From Martelella radicis (GTDB taxonomy: Bacteria; Pseudomonadota; Alphaproteobacteria; Rhizobiales; Rhizobiaceae), in contig NZ_JACIDZ010000003.1 in the NCBI RefSeq assembly GCF_014196625.1, forward strand, positions 124,001 through 188,000: a DNA stretch of 64,000 bases, in the 5' to 3' direction. Under the pieces are notes generated by a model. That model was not told where the DNA came from. It searched no databases and saw only the letters and a program-made list of their open reading frames with translations. A program made the translations under genes and the position numbers. Shown in pieces: positions 56,829 through 64,000 of this stretch; within the stretch, counting starts at the first letter, position 1, and each line of letters opens with the position of its first letter.

Positions 56829-58079
56829 TCAGCCTTTCACACTGCCGGCGGTCAGCCCCGCCACCAGGAAGCGTTCGAACCAGAGGAAGATGAACAGCAC
56901 CGGCACGGTCGCGATCACCGCGCCGGCCATCAGATGCTGTCGCGGCACTTCCGAAGAATTGAGCGAGACGACCCCGCGCGAGAGCGTGAACATGTTGACG
57001 TCATCGAGGAACATGAAGGCGAACAGAAACTCGTTCCAGGCGATCATGAAGACATAGAGCGCGACCGATGCCAGCGCAGGAAGCGCCAGCGGAAGCGTGA
57101 TCTTGAGGATCACGCCGGGCCGCTTCAGCCCGTCCATCAGGCCGGCTTCCTCCAGTTCGGACGGCAGGCCGCGGAAATAACCCTGCAGCATGTAGAGCGC
57201 GACGGGAATGGTGGTGGCCGGATAGACGATCATCAGCCCGACCAGCGAGTTTCTCAAACCCACCTGCGAGAACACCGAATAGAGCGGGATCACCAGCACG
57301 ATCGCCGGCACCATGTAGATCAAGAGGATCGAACGCGACAGAAAGGCCTGTCCCGGAAATTTCAGCCGCGCCACCGCATAGGCGCCGGGCACGGCGAAGG
57401 CGAGCGTGATGATGACGGTGGCCACAGACACAATCGCCGAATTCATCAGGAAGGTGCCGAAGGAATAGACGGTGAAGAGCTCGATATAGGAACTGAACAG
57501 GCCTGACAGGCCCTGGCTGAGATCGATCGAGAGGTCGAGCGGATTGGAAATCAGCGATTGCTGGCTTTTGAAGCTTGTCATCACCATGACATAGAAGGGG
57601 AGCGCAACGACGATGGTGAAGATCGTGAGCCCCAGCCCCTTCATGAAGCGCAGGAAGATCACCTCCAGATGATAGCGCGCCAGATTGCCGGAGGACTGGT
57701 CATGAAGCGCGGCCACGATCGACCACCATAAGGCGACAAGAAAAGCAGCAAGGGCGATCAGTTGCGGTCCGGTCGTATAGGCCAGCGAAAGGCCGAAGGG
57801 CTCGCCAAAGGTCAGAAGCATCAGGATGGCGAAGATGGCGATCACCATGGTCGCCTGCACGCGAGGCCCCCGGCTCTTCGGCCGGTCGCGCGTCTTGACC
57901 GGCGAAAGCGCATAGATCGCAGCGCCCACGGCCCCGGCAAGGGCGGCAATGGTCAGCGGCGGCGCCGTCGATTGACCGGAAAACAGGGTGAAGACGAGGC
58001 CGACCACGATCATCCAGACGATGCCCCAGAAAGCGCCCAGAAGAATGGCGGCGATGAAACCGGTTCCGATACGCATCAT
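56829..58079 (-). CDS. Sugar ABC transporter permease, MalG-type with extra N-terminal four-helix region
   Basis: A 416-residue inner-membrane permease, about 130 residues longer than usual MalG-type subunits. The extra N-terminal part (about 1-145) has four hydrophobic helices (about 8-32, 42-60, 77-95, 105-127). The normal six-helix core then starts at GLTIFTIVVALPFYVMVMTS. The coupling EAA loop is ELEEAGLMDGLKRPGVILKI, followed by TLPLALPALASVALY. ATG at 58079 overlaps the MalF-type gene stop by four bases (ATGA). Three bases separate it from the hydrolase gene. Confidence 0.9.
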   Translation of the reverse strand: MMRIGTGFIAAILLGAFWGIVWMIVVGLVFTLFSGQSTAPPLTIAALAGAVGAAIYALSPVKTRDRPKSRGPRVQATMVIAIFAILMLLTFGEPFGLSLAYTTGPQLIALAAFLVALWWSIVAALHDQSSGNLARYHLEVIFLRFMKGLGLTIFTIVVALPFYVMVMTSFKSQQSLISNPLDLSIDLSQGLSGLFSSYIELFTVYSFGTFLMNSAIVSVATVIITLAFAVPGAYAVARLKFPGQAFLSRSILLIYMVPAIVLVIPLYSVFSQVGLRNSLVGLMIVYPATTIPVALYMLQGYFRGLPSELEEAGLMDGLKRPGVILKITLPLALPALASVALYVFMIAWNEFLFAFMFLDDVNMFTLSRGVVSLNSSEVPRQHLMAGAVIATVPVLFIFLWFERFLVAGLTAGSVKG

Positions 58080-59380
58080 CCATCATCCTGCGGTGAGAAT
58101 TTGAAGAAGATCAGCGAGAAGACCAGGAGCACGACGAAGACGACGACGGCGACCGCCGCGCCCGCGCCGAGATTGGAAACGGCAAAGGCCTGCTCGTAGA
58201 CATCGACGGTCAGCGTGCGCGTGCCGGCCGCACCGCCGGTCAGAAGGAAGATGTCGTCGAACTTGTTGAAGGTCCAGATGAAGCGCAGCAGGAACAGCAC
58301 GGCCAGAATGCCGACGAGCTGCGGCAGCGAGATGTACCAGAACTGCTGCAGCGGCGTTGCGCCATCGATCTCGGCTGCCTCGTAGACATCGGTCGAGAGC
58401 GCCTGCATGCGCGCCAGGATGAACAGGAAGGACAGCGGAAAATAGCGCCATGCCTCGAACGCGATCACCGTCGTCAGCGCCACCGGGAACTGGAAGGTCA
58501 GCCCGAAGATCGAGATGTCGACATCGCGCTGGCCAAAAAAGTCAATTGGCGCGCCGATCATGCCGGAGCGCACCAGAAGCGCGTTCAGCGTGCCGGAGTA
58601 TGGGTCGAGCAGGATGATCCAGGTAAAGGCGACCGCAATCACCGGAGCCACATAGGGAAACAGGAAGAGTCCGCGCAGCACCGAGCGGCCCTTGAAGCTC
58701 TGGTTCAGGAGCTGGGCGGCGAAAAGCCCCAGCACAAGCGCGCTCGCCGTGCCGAACACCGTGTAATAGAAGGTGACGCGCAGCACTTTCCAGAAATCGG
58801 GCGAGGAGAAGATGCGCGAGAAGTTATCCAACGTGAACGAGAAATTGGTGAGGATATTGTCCGATGTTCCGAAGGCCTCGGCCGGGCTGTCACGGGGTTC
58901 GACCGGCGAGGTCAGATAGGCGGTATCGGCAATCACCTGCAGGCGGATGCGATCGCGGAATTTTTCCGGCAGGTCACCGAGCGTGCAGGTCAGTTCGCGG
59001 CCCGAAAGCGTGCAGCGCTCGTCCAGCCCGGTGACTTCGAGGCCGTCGGGGATGATATCGACAAAGCCGGCCTCGTAGATCGAGGCTTTTTGCGAGGTGT
59101 TGCGCAACCGGTATTCAAGCTCTGCCGTGTCGCCAACCTGTTCAAGATCGCCGCGCAGGCGCTCGTTGATGTTGAGTTCCGGCGGCCGCAGGTCTGAAAG
59201 CGTGACCGGCTTGAACGAGATCCAGAAATTGGCGACCAGCGGCAGGAGCACGATCGCCAGCACGATCAGGAAGGTTGGCGCCAGCATCGAATAGGCAAAG
59301 CGCATCTCGCGCTTGGCCATGCGGCCATAGGTTCTCGGTGGCGTCGGCGTGGTTTCAGCCTTGTCGGTCATGTCGGACAT
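58076..59380 (-). CDS. Sugar ABC transporter permease, MalF-type with inserted periplasmic domain
   Basis: A 434-residue permease. After helix 1 (about 31-52) comes an approximately 90-residue insertion (about 70-160) in the first periplasmic loop. It has beta-rich character, NTSQKASIYEAGFVDIIPDG, and cysteines C123 and C132 that could form a disulfide; it resembles DUF11/CARDB-like sandwich modules. The MalF core resumes at NFSFTLDNFSRIFSSPDFW. The EAA loop EAAEIDGATPLQQFWYISLP is intact. It heterodimerises with the MalG-type protein. Starts at 59380 or 59371 are both in frame. Confidence 0.9.
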   Translation of the reverse strand: MSDMTDKAETTPTPPRTYGRMAKREMRFAYSMLAPTFLIVLAIVLLPLVANFWISFKPVTLSDLRPPELNINERLRGDLEQVGDTAELEYRLRNTSQKASIYEAGFVDIIPDGLEVTGLDERCTLSGRELTCTLGDLPEKFRDRIRLQVIADTAYLTSPVEPRDSPAEAFGTSDNILTNFSFTLDNFSRIFSSPDFWKVLRVTFYYTVFGTASALVLGLFAAQLLNQSFKGRSVLRGLFLFPYVAPVIAVAFTWIILLDPYSGTLNALLVRSGMIGAPIDFFGQRDVDISIFGLTFQFPVALTTVIAFEAWRYFPLSFLFILARMQALSTDVYEAAEIDGATPLQQFWYISLPQLVGILAVLFLLRFIWTFNKFDDIFLLTGGAAGTRTLTVDVYEQAFAVSNLGAGAAVAVVVFVVLLVFSLIFFKFSPQDDG

Positions 59381-59405
59381 CGGGAAAGCCTTCGGAAAAG
59401 AACGG

Positions 59406-59430
59406 GCCGGGCGCTTTCAAAACGCCCGGC
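59406..59430 (-). promoter_or_regulatory. Intercistronic hairpin between the binding-protein and permease genes
   Basis: GCCGGGCG (59406-59413) and CGCCCGGC (59423-59430) form a perfect 8-base stem with a 9-base loop in the 70-base gap; on the minus strand a T-rich stretch follows. Such hairpins often protect the upstream binding-protein mRNA and reduce read-through, giving more binding protein than permease. Confidence 0.65.
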
Positions 59431-59450
59431 GGTTTGTCCGGCCTTCGGGA

Positions 59451-60797
59451 TCAGTTGATCCCGGAAAGCTCCGAATTCAGCTTTTCGACGGCTTCCTCGC
59501 CGGAGATTTCGCCATCGATATACTCACGAACGACCTGATTGATGATCTGGCTGTTGATCATCTTCGAGGCGAGCGCGAGCTGGCCTTCCTTCACGCCCCA
59601 GCGGTTGGCGGTCTCAAGTCCGGTGACGATCTTCTGCACGGTTTCTTCCGGATAGAGATCGGCAAGCGGGGCCTTGCGGTCGACGCCGACCGGAAGCGTT
59701 GCCCATTCGTCGACGAACTTGCTTGGCTCGTCCGCCGTGCCGCGACGGACCGGGAACTTACCTTCCGGCGCCATGGACAGCGTGTTCATATAGCCCTCGT
59801 CCATGGAGAACTTGATGAAGTCGGCGGCGACATCGAGATTGGTCGCATCCGCCGTCACGCCGAGATAGCGGATATCCGCCCAGGCGGCGCCATCCGGATT
59901 GGACGGGCCGGAGAAGGTGGTGACCACATCGGTCATCTGCGCCAGTTTGGTGGAGGTCGGGTCGTCGTTGATCGTCGGCGGAGCGCTGTCGCGCAGGCCG
60001 GCAAGCTCGTCAAGAATGAAGGGCGACCAGATGATCATCGCGGCCTTGCCGTCGAAATAGAGCGCACGCGACTGCTGCCAGTAGAGCTCGCCCTCGGGTG
60101 ATGCATCGGCCAGCGTCTTGTAGAAGTCGAGAACCTCGATCGTCTTGGCCTCATCCAGCGGCTTGAACCCGTCTTCGTCGACCGGCGTCACGCCATTGGC
60201 TAGGAACACGTGCTCCAGAACCTGGCTCATGAAGTTCTCGTCGATTTTGGTCGCGGCGACGAAACCGTACATCTCCGGCGGATTGTGCAGCGCCTCGATG
60301 GCGGCGGCGATGTTTTCGTAGGAATCCGGCGGGGCAAGGCCTGCCTCGTCGAACAGATCCTTGCGGTAGATGATCATCTGCGTCCAGCCATCGACCGGAA
60401 CGGCAGCCGTCATGCCCTCGAACTGCGCCATCTCGATCGCGCCGGGTGCAAAGGTGTCGATGCCGAGATCGTTGACGATCTCATCGTTGATTTCAGCGTC
60501 CAGAATGCCGGCTTCGGCCCAGGGCAGAACATACTGAACAGTGAGGTAGATGACGTCGGGCAGGTCGCCGGCGGCAAAGGCGGCGGTGGCGCGCGTGCCA
60601 AGTTCGGACTCGGTCACCGGAATGACCTGCACCTCGTTGCCGGTTTCTTCCTTGAAGGCGTCGGCGATTTCCTGCTGCTTGGCGAGCCGCTCCGGCTGTT
60701 CTTCCGTCGTCCAGAAGCGGATCGTGTCGGCCTGCGCCATGGATGCCGCGCTTGCCGAAAGCAGGAGCGCCGCCGTCAGTGTCTTCAGTGTTTTCAT
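59451..60797 (-). CDS. Sugar ABC transporter periplasmic substrate-binding protein
   Basis: A 448-residue extracellular solute-binding protein family 1 member with a signal peptide cleaved after MAQA near residue 23. The mature N-terminus is DTIRFWTTEEQPERLAKQQE. Other family blocks are VIPVTESELGTRATAAFAAG, LPDVIYLTVQYVLPWAEAG and MIIYRKDLFDEAGLAPPDSY. First gene of the operon. ATG at 60797 has GGAGG five bases upstream; 60800 is an adjacent ATG, and the frame is open back to 60983 without conservation. A long leader with three inverted repeats precedes it. Confidence 0.93.
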   Translation of the reverse strand: MKTLKTLTAALLLSASAASMAQADTIRFWTTEEQPERLAKQQEIADAFKEETGNEVQVIPVTESELGTRATAAFAAGDLPDVIYLTVQYVLPWAEAGILDAEINDEIVNDLGIDTFAPGAIEMAQFEGMTAAVPVDGWTQMIIYRKDLFDEAGLAPPDSYENIAAAIEALHNPPEMYGFVAATKIDENFMSQVLEHVFLANGVTPVDEDGFKPLDEAKTIEVLDFYKTLADASPEGELYWQQSRALYFDGKAAMIIWSPFILDELAGLRDSAPPTINDDPTSTKLAQMTDVVTTFSGPSNPDGAAWADIRYLGVTADATNLDVAADFIKFSMDEGYMNTLSMAPEGKFPVRRGTADEPSKFVDEWATLPVGVDRKAPLADLYPEETVQKIVTGLETANRWGVKEGQLALASKMINSQIINQVVREYIDGEISGEEAVEKLNSELSGIN

Positions 60798-60820
60798 CAT
60801 GTCCTCCAAAAGCTTCCCAT

Positions 60821-60843
60821 GGAAAACCGTCAATCGGTTTTCC
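60821..60843 (-). promoter_or_regulatory. Perfect inverted repeat in the binding-protein leader
   Basis: GGAAAACCG-N5-CGGTTTTCC, 24 bases upstream of the start codon, is a perfect 9-base inverted repeat just ahead of the GGAGG site. It could be a LacI-family operator or an mRNA hairpin regulating translation. Confidence 0.55.
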
Positions 60844-61036
60844 TCCAAAGCCCTGCAGCAGGGCCAGTCCCCGTGAGTTCTCGTCCGCCAGATGGGCGAG
60901 ACAAGCAGGTCGACAGTGCGGCCCGCCGCGCGTTCCCGGCGCATGGCGCCGAAAGAATCTGAAACCGATGGATCTCCTCCCATCGGCCTCCCGTAGCGGT
61001 TTGAAAAGGCACAAAGGCTGCACCACCGCTTAGAAG

Positions 61037-61065
61037 AACTTTAGCGCTTTGAGGGGATCGGTCAA
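61037..61065 (-). promoter_or_regulatory. Candidate promoter of the ABC operon
   Basis: Minus strand TTGACC (61060-61065), a 17-base spacer containing an AGCGCT core of the kind found in LacI-family sites, and AAAGTT (61037-61042). It would give a leader of about 230 bases. The 410 bases between the binding-protein gene and the DUF1206 gene hold this promoter, that leader (with further inverted repeats near 60850-60865 and 60963-60990) and the DUF1206 upstream region; I saw no additional gene. Confidence 0.5.
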
Positions 61066-61210
61066 GGCAAGCGACCGCCTTTGATCCGTCGTCCCGTTCC
61101 ACTTTGGTCGTATGTGGCTTACGAAAATGCTGCCGCGCGCCCCTGTTCCGGCAGGAACAATGGCCTAAACCGGACGTTGCCTTGTTGAAGCGAAGCAAAG
61201 GGGACGCTCA

Positions 61211-62005
61211 ATGGCAAAAGGCTCACGATGGATCAAGCACCTGGCCCGAACGGGCTATTTCGCCCGCGGTCTGGTCTATACGATCATCGGTCTGTTCGCG
61301 GTGCTTGCGGCGATCGGCGCGGCCGAAAGCAAGGACACCAAGGGGGCGTTGCAGACCCTTCTGGAGCAGCCTTTCGGTTCCGTCCTGATCGCGGTTCTGA
61401 TCATCGGCCTTGTCAGTTACGGCGTCTGGCGCGTGTTTCAGTCGGTCATGGATCCGGATGATCACGGCACGGACGCGAAGGGGCTTACCGTTCGCGCCGG
61501 CCTGTTTTCCAGCGCGGTCACCTATGGCCTGCTCGCCCTTTATGCCCTCTCGCTGGTCGGCATTTCCAATGGCGGCGGGGGCGGCGGGGGCTCGTCGCCC
61601 GCCGAGATGCTGGCCGCCTTCGTCGGTTCGCGCCCGGTTTCGCTTGGTCTTGCCGCCATCTTCCTGGGCGTGGCGATCGCCCACTGGGTCAAGGCCTACA
61701 AGCGCAAATATGCCGATCACCTGAAGGCGTCGGACGCGGTCATGGAGTGGTTGCACCCTATTTCGATCACGGGCCTTACAGCGCGCGGCTGCGTCTTTGC
61801 CACCCTTGCGGTGATGCTGGTCCTGCGCGGACTTTCGAGCGGCGAGGGAGGGGAAACGCCGGGGCTCAAGGACGCGCTCGAATATATCCAGGGCCTGCCC
61901 TTCGGCGCGTTCCTGCTGGCGGCGCTCGGCATCGGCGTCGTGCTCTTCGCCGTCTATTCCTTTGCCGAGGCCATCTGGCGCGAGATCAACATTGAGGATG
62001 CCTAG
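61211..62005 (+). CDS. DUF1206 domain-containing membrane protein
   Basis: A 264-residue protein with three repeated DUF1206 units, each a pair of hydrophobic helices preceded by a short ARTGYFARGLVY/LTARGCVFATLA-like arginine-glycine motif. The units fall at about 12-75, 95-160 and 185-255. A glycine/serine-rich stretch (GGGGGGGSS, about 121-129) joins units. It is a bacterial family of unknown function, with weak links to stress or envelope processes. It stands alone, divergent from the ABC operon. Confidence 0.9.
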   Translation: MAKGSRWIKHLARTGYFARGLVYTIIGLFAVLAAIGAAESKDTKGALQTLLEQPFGSVLIAVLIIGLVSYGVWRVFQSVMDPDDHGTDAKGLTVRAGLFSSAVTYGLLALYALSLVGISNGGGGGGGSSPAEMLAAFVGSRPVSLGLAAIFLGVAIAHWVKAYKRKYADHLKASDAVMEWLHPISITGLTARGCVFATLAVMLVLRGLSSGEGGETPGLKDALEYIQGLPFGAFLLAALGIGVVLFAVYSFAEAIWREINIEDA

Positions 62006-62044
62006 AGTATAGCGGTTCAGAATAAGCGGGCGGCGATCCGGTGT

Positions 62045-63400
62045 TCAGGTCTTGCCGAATTCGTTCGGCGCGTTTTCATCCAGCAGGTCGCCGCGTCCCT
62101 TCTGATGGCGCTCCTCAGCCACCCGTCTCTGCAGATCGCTATCAACCGTCGTGTCCTGTGCCGTTTCGGGTTCGCTTGAGACGGGCGCCGCTTTGCGTTT
62201 CTCGCCGGTTGAAAGGCTCGCTGCGGGGAGCGAAAGCGCGGTCTGGATGTCGTCGTCAAGGCGCAGGCGATAGGTCGGTTCGGGCAGCGAGAAACCGTTG
62301 GTCTCCAGCGCCCGCTTCACGAGGCGCATGGCTTCGGACCGTGCCTTCAGAAGATCGGTCGCCGCCTGGTCGACCCAGCCGACGAAGACGAGCACCACAT
62401 TGGAATCGCCAAGCTCCCGGATCCAGGCGTCGGCCGCCGGCTCGTCGAGGATGAAGTCCTGGCGCGATACGGTCTCACGCCCGATCCTCAGTGCCCGGTC
62501 GAGATCGCTGTTGGCGTCGACGCCGACCTCGAAGGTGAAGCGGCGCTGCGGATTGATGGTGTAGTTGATGATCACGCTCTTGAACACGGTGGCGTTCGGA
62601 ATGCGGATATGGTTGCCGTCGATCTCCATCAGGATGGTGGCGCGCGCCGTCAGGCTGATGACGAAACCCTCGTAATTGTCGATCCTGACGAAATCCTGCG
62701 GGCGGAAGGGCTGGCGGACGGAGAGAAGGATGCTGGCAATATAGTTTTCGACCGTGTCCCGCACGGCAAAACCCACGGCGAGGCCGACAATGCCGGCGGC
62801 GCCGAGAAGCGTGCCGAGCAGCGCCGTCGCGCCGAGAATATCGAGCGCCAGCACCCCGCCGATGATCATGAAGGCGATCCTGACCACCTGCCGCAGGAGG
62901 TCGGCGATGAAGGTGTTCGGCGCGACCTGGCGAAAGGGCCACCGACGCTTCGCCAGGAATGCGCCGAAAAACGCAACGACCGCCCAGCACAAAAGCGCTA
63001 CCAGGATCAGCGGGACATAGCTCAAGGCCTGCAGGGCACGCGCCTCGAGGCGTTCGAAGACCGGAACCAGTCGCTCGCCGACCGAGGTTTCCTCGGCAAT
63101 CTCGTTGTTGACGGCAACGACGCCGTTGACCCTTTCGGCAAGCTCGCCCGCACGCGCGGCAAAACGGGCTTCCTGCACCTTGCCGCGCAACGTCACCACG
63201 CCCGAACGGACCGTCGCATCGACATTCTCCAGTCCCTCGATCTGGTCGAAAATGCCTGAGAGACGCGCCTCGATCGCGGCATCGGAGGAGGCCGCGATAT
63301 CCGTCTCGATGCCGGCATTCGCTGTCTGGGCAAAGGCAAAATTCGCCAGCCCCGCCGGAAGGGCGAGAAGGCAGAAGATCAGGGCGAGTATCGTTTTCAT
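62045..63400 (-). CDS. BON-domain MscS-family mechanosensitive channel
   Basis: A 451-residue channel. A signal peptide (about 1-25) is followed by a periplasmic BON-like domain (GIFDQIEGLENVDATVRSG and VVTLRGKV, about 40-95), then three hydrophobic helices with the glycine/alanine-rich pore helix TALLGTLLGAAGIVGLAVGF. The MscS beta domain follows (VENYIASILLSVRQPFRPQD, NAT near the vestibule) and an acidic C-terminal tail. It relieves turgor on hypo-osmotic shock. ATG at 63400 matches the signal peptide start; 29 codons upstream are spurious. Proximity to a compatible-solute uptake operon may be functional but is not proven. Confidence 0.9.
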   Translation of the reverse strand: MKTILALIFCLLALPAGLANFAFAQTANAGIETDIAASSDAAIEARLSGIFDQIEGLENVDATVRSGVVTLRGKVQEARFAARAGELAERVNGVVAVNNEIAEETSVGERLVPVFERLEARALQALSYVPLILVALLCWAVVAFFGAFLAKRRWPFRQVAPNTFIADLLRQVVRIAFMIIGGVLALDILGATALLGTLLGAAGIVGLAVGFAVRDTVENYIASILLSVRQPFRPQDFVRIDNYEGFVISLTARATILMEIDGNHIRIPNATVFKSVIINYTINPQRRFTFEVGVDANSDLDRALRIGRETVSRQDFILDEPAADAWIRELGDSNVVLVFVGWVDQAATDLLKARSEAMRLVKRALETNGFSLPEPTYRLRLDDDIQTALSLPAASLSTGEKRKAAPVSSEPETAQDTTVDSDLQRRVAEERHQKGRGDLLDENAPNEFGKT

Positions 63401-63539
63401 GTCCGGCTGTCCCCTCCATCCATCCCTCTTATAGCGCAAAGCGCGCGTCTGGTGACACGCGCATTGTTCCGGCTGTCGGAATGGCAAAAGCGGGCCGCGT
63501 CAGGAGGCCCGCTTGAAATTTCGCGTTGCCGCGATTTCG

Positions 63540-64000
63540 TCACGCCTTGCGACGAAGCGCCGTCGGCACGAAACTGTGGATCGAAAGTCCCTCATCGCGG
63601 TGCTTGCCGCCGGCAACGCCGGCAAACCAGGAGCCTGCGGCCGCCAGTACGGCGCCGGCTGCCGAACCAAATGCGGTTACGACAGATGCATTCTGCGCCA
63701 TGCGCATCATTTCGTCCGTCATCTCGCCGCTTGCCGATGTCGCGCCAAGGCTGGAAATGGCGGAAATGAGGGCAGCGCCCGCGCCGAGCGCAAGCGTCGA
63801 CAGCGCCCAGACGACGATGCCGTGGATGCCGTCGCGGAACTCGCTCTCGTCTGCGGTCCCGTCACCGAAATGCGAGCGCATGCGCCCGGCGACATAGCCG
63901 CCGGCGGATGCGCTGGCGAAGGCGACGAGAATGAGCCAGAGGCCGATCAGAAAGAGCGCCCAGTTGAGGCCGTCCTGCGTGGGTTGCGCGTGGCTTGCGG
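63540..64000 (-). CDS. Membrane protein of unknown function, truncated at the window edge
   Basis: Continuous frame from the right edge to a stop at 63540; the visible part ends in SFVPTALRRKA. It includes helices around WALFLIGLWLILVAFASASA, VVWALSTLALGAGAALISAI and GSAAGAVLAAAGSWFAGVAG, with the loop GGYVAGRMRSHFGD and DGIHGIVVWAL typical of alphaproteobacterial PhnA-like or YrzE-like membrane proteins. The ATG at 63881 lies inside the gene because the conserved GGYVAGR segment lies upstream of it. The N-terminus is outside the window. Function unknown. Confidence 0.75.
   Translation of the reverse strand, partial: ASHAQPTQDGLNWALFLIGLWLILVAFASASAGGYVAGRMRSHFGDGTADESEFRDGIHGIVVWALSTLALGAGAALISAISSLGATSASGEMTDEMMRMAQNASVVTAFGSAAGAVLAAAGSWFAGVAGGKHRDEGLSIHSFVPTALRRKA

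Overview
The window reads as a chromosomal segment from an alphaproteobacterium of the order Hyphomicrobiales (Rhizobiales), Rhizobiaceae-like and possibly Martelella-like. The evidence is the overall high GC content, the split ATP synthase operon (atpHAGDC with no atpBEF beside it), the mdh-sucCD-sucAB-lpdA block, sdhCDAB, a RirA iron regulator with three spaced cysteines, and an Omp19-type lipoprotein. Genus is an inference. No rRNA, tRNA, CRISPR array, insertion sequence or prophage was recognised.

Layout. 1-4.7 kb: end of an inositol-monophosphatase-family gene, a DUF4170 gene, waaA and lpxK (lipid A and Kdo assembly), a GNAT acetyltransferase and ppa. 4.9-7.8 kb: YggT, an MFS exporter, a glutamine amidotransferase and a TerB-like protein. 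7.9-12.8 kb, minus strand: hemC-hemD, a mitofilin-like protein and hemY. 12.9-16.5 kb: tsaD-gpsA-YciI-EVE and a METTL20-type methyltransferase. 16.5-18.5 kb: the clearest accessory spot, an unknown coiled-coil membrane protein with an AT-rich core, lying between the intact methyltransferase gene and a second, truncated copy of that gene's 3' end. 18.5-23.1 kb: sdhC-sdhD-sdhA-vapD-sdhB, with a VapD-family endoribonuclease gene coupled to sdhB, then an Omp19-like lipoprotein. 23.2-35 kb: zapE, mdh, sucCDAB, two LysE-type exporters and lpdA. 35-41.2 kb: a DMT transporter, a small exported protein, xerC, an acyltransferase, priA and a small membrane protein. 41.5-46.4 kb: atpHAGDC. 46.6-50 kb: a GGDEF/EAL protein, an iron-binding periplasmic protein and divergent rirA. 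50.3-61 kb: an accessory sugar locus with an FGGY kinase and a LacI regulator (plus strand) facing a six-gene minus-strand operon. That operon encodes a periplasmic binding protein, two unusual permeases, a GH63-type hydrolase, an ATPase and a class III aminotransferase. 61.2-64 kb: DUF1206, a BON-MscS channel and a truncated membrane protein.

How it works together. About a third of the window is central respiration: succinate dehydrogenase, the lower TCA cycle with the 2-oxoglutarate dehydrogenase complex, and F1 of ATP synthase. The GH63 protein resembles mannosylglycerate/glucosylglycerate hydrolases, so the ABC operon most likely imports a glycosyl-glycerate-type compatible solute and cleaves it inside the cell. 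RirA and the divergent iron-binding protein form a probable iron-response pair.

The best candidates for something new are the gene framed by the methyltransferase duplication, the VapD gene inside sdh, and the modified MalF/MalG permeases (an extra periplasmic domain in one, an extra four-helix N-terminal region in the other).
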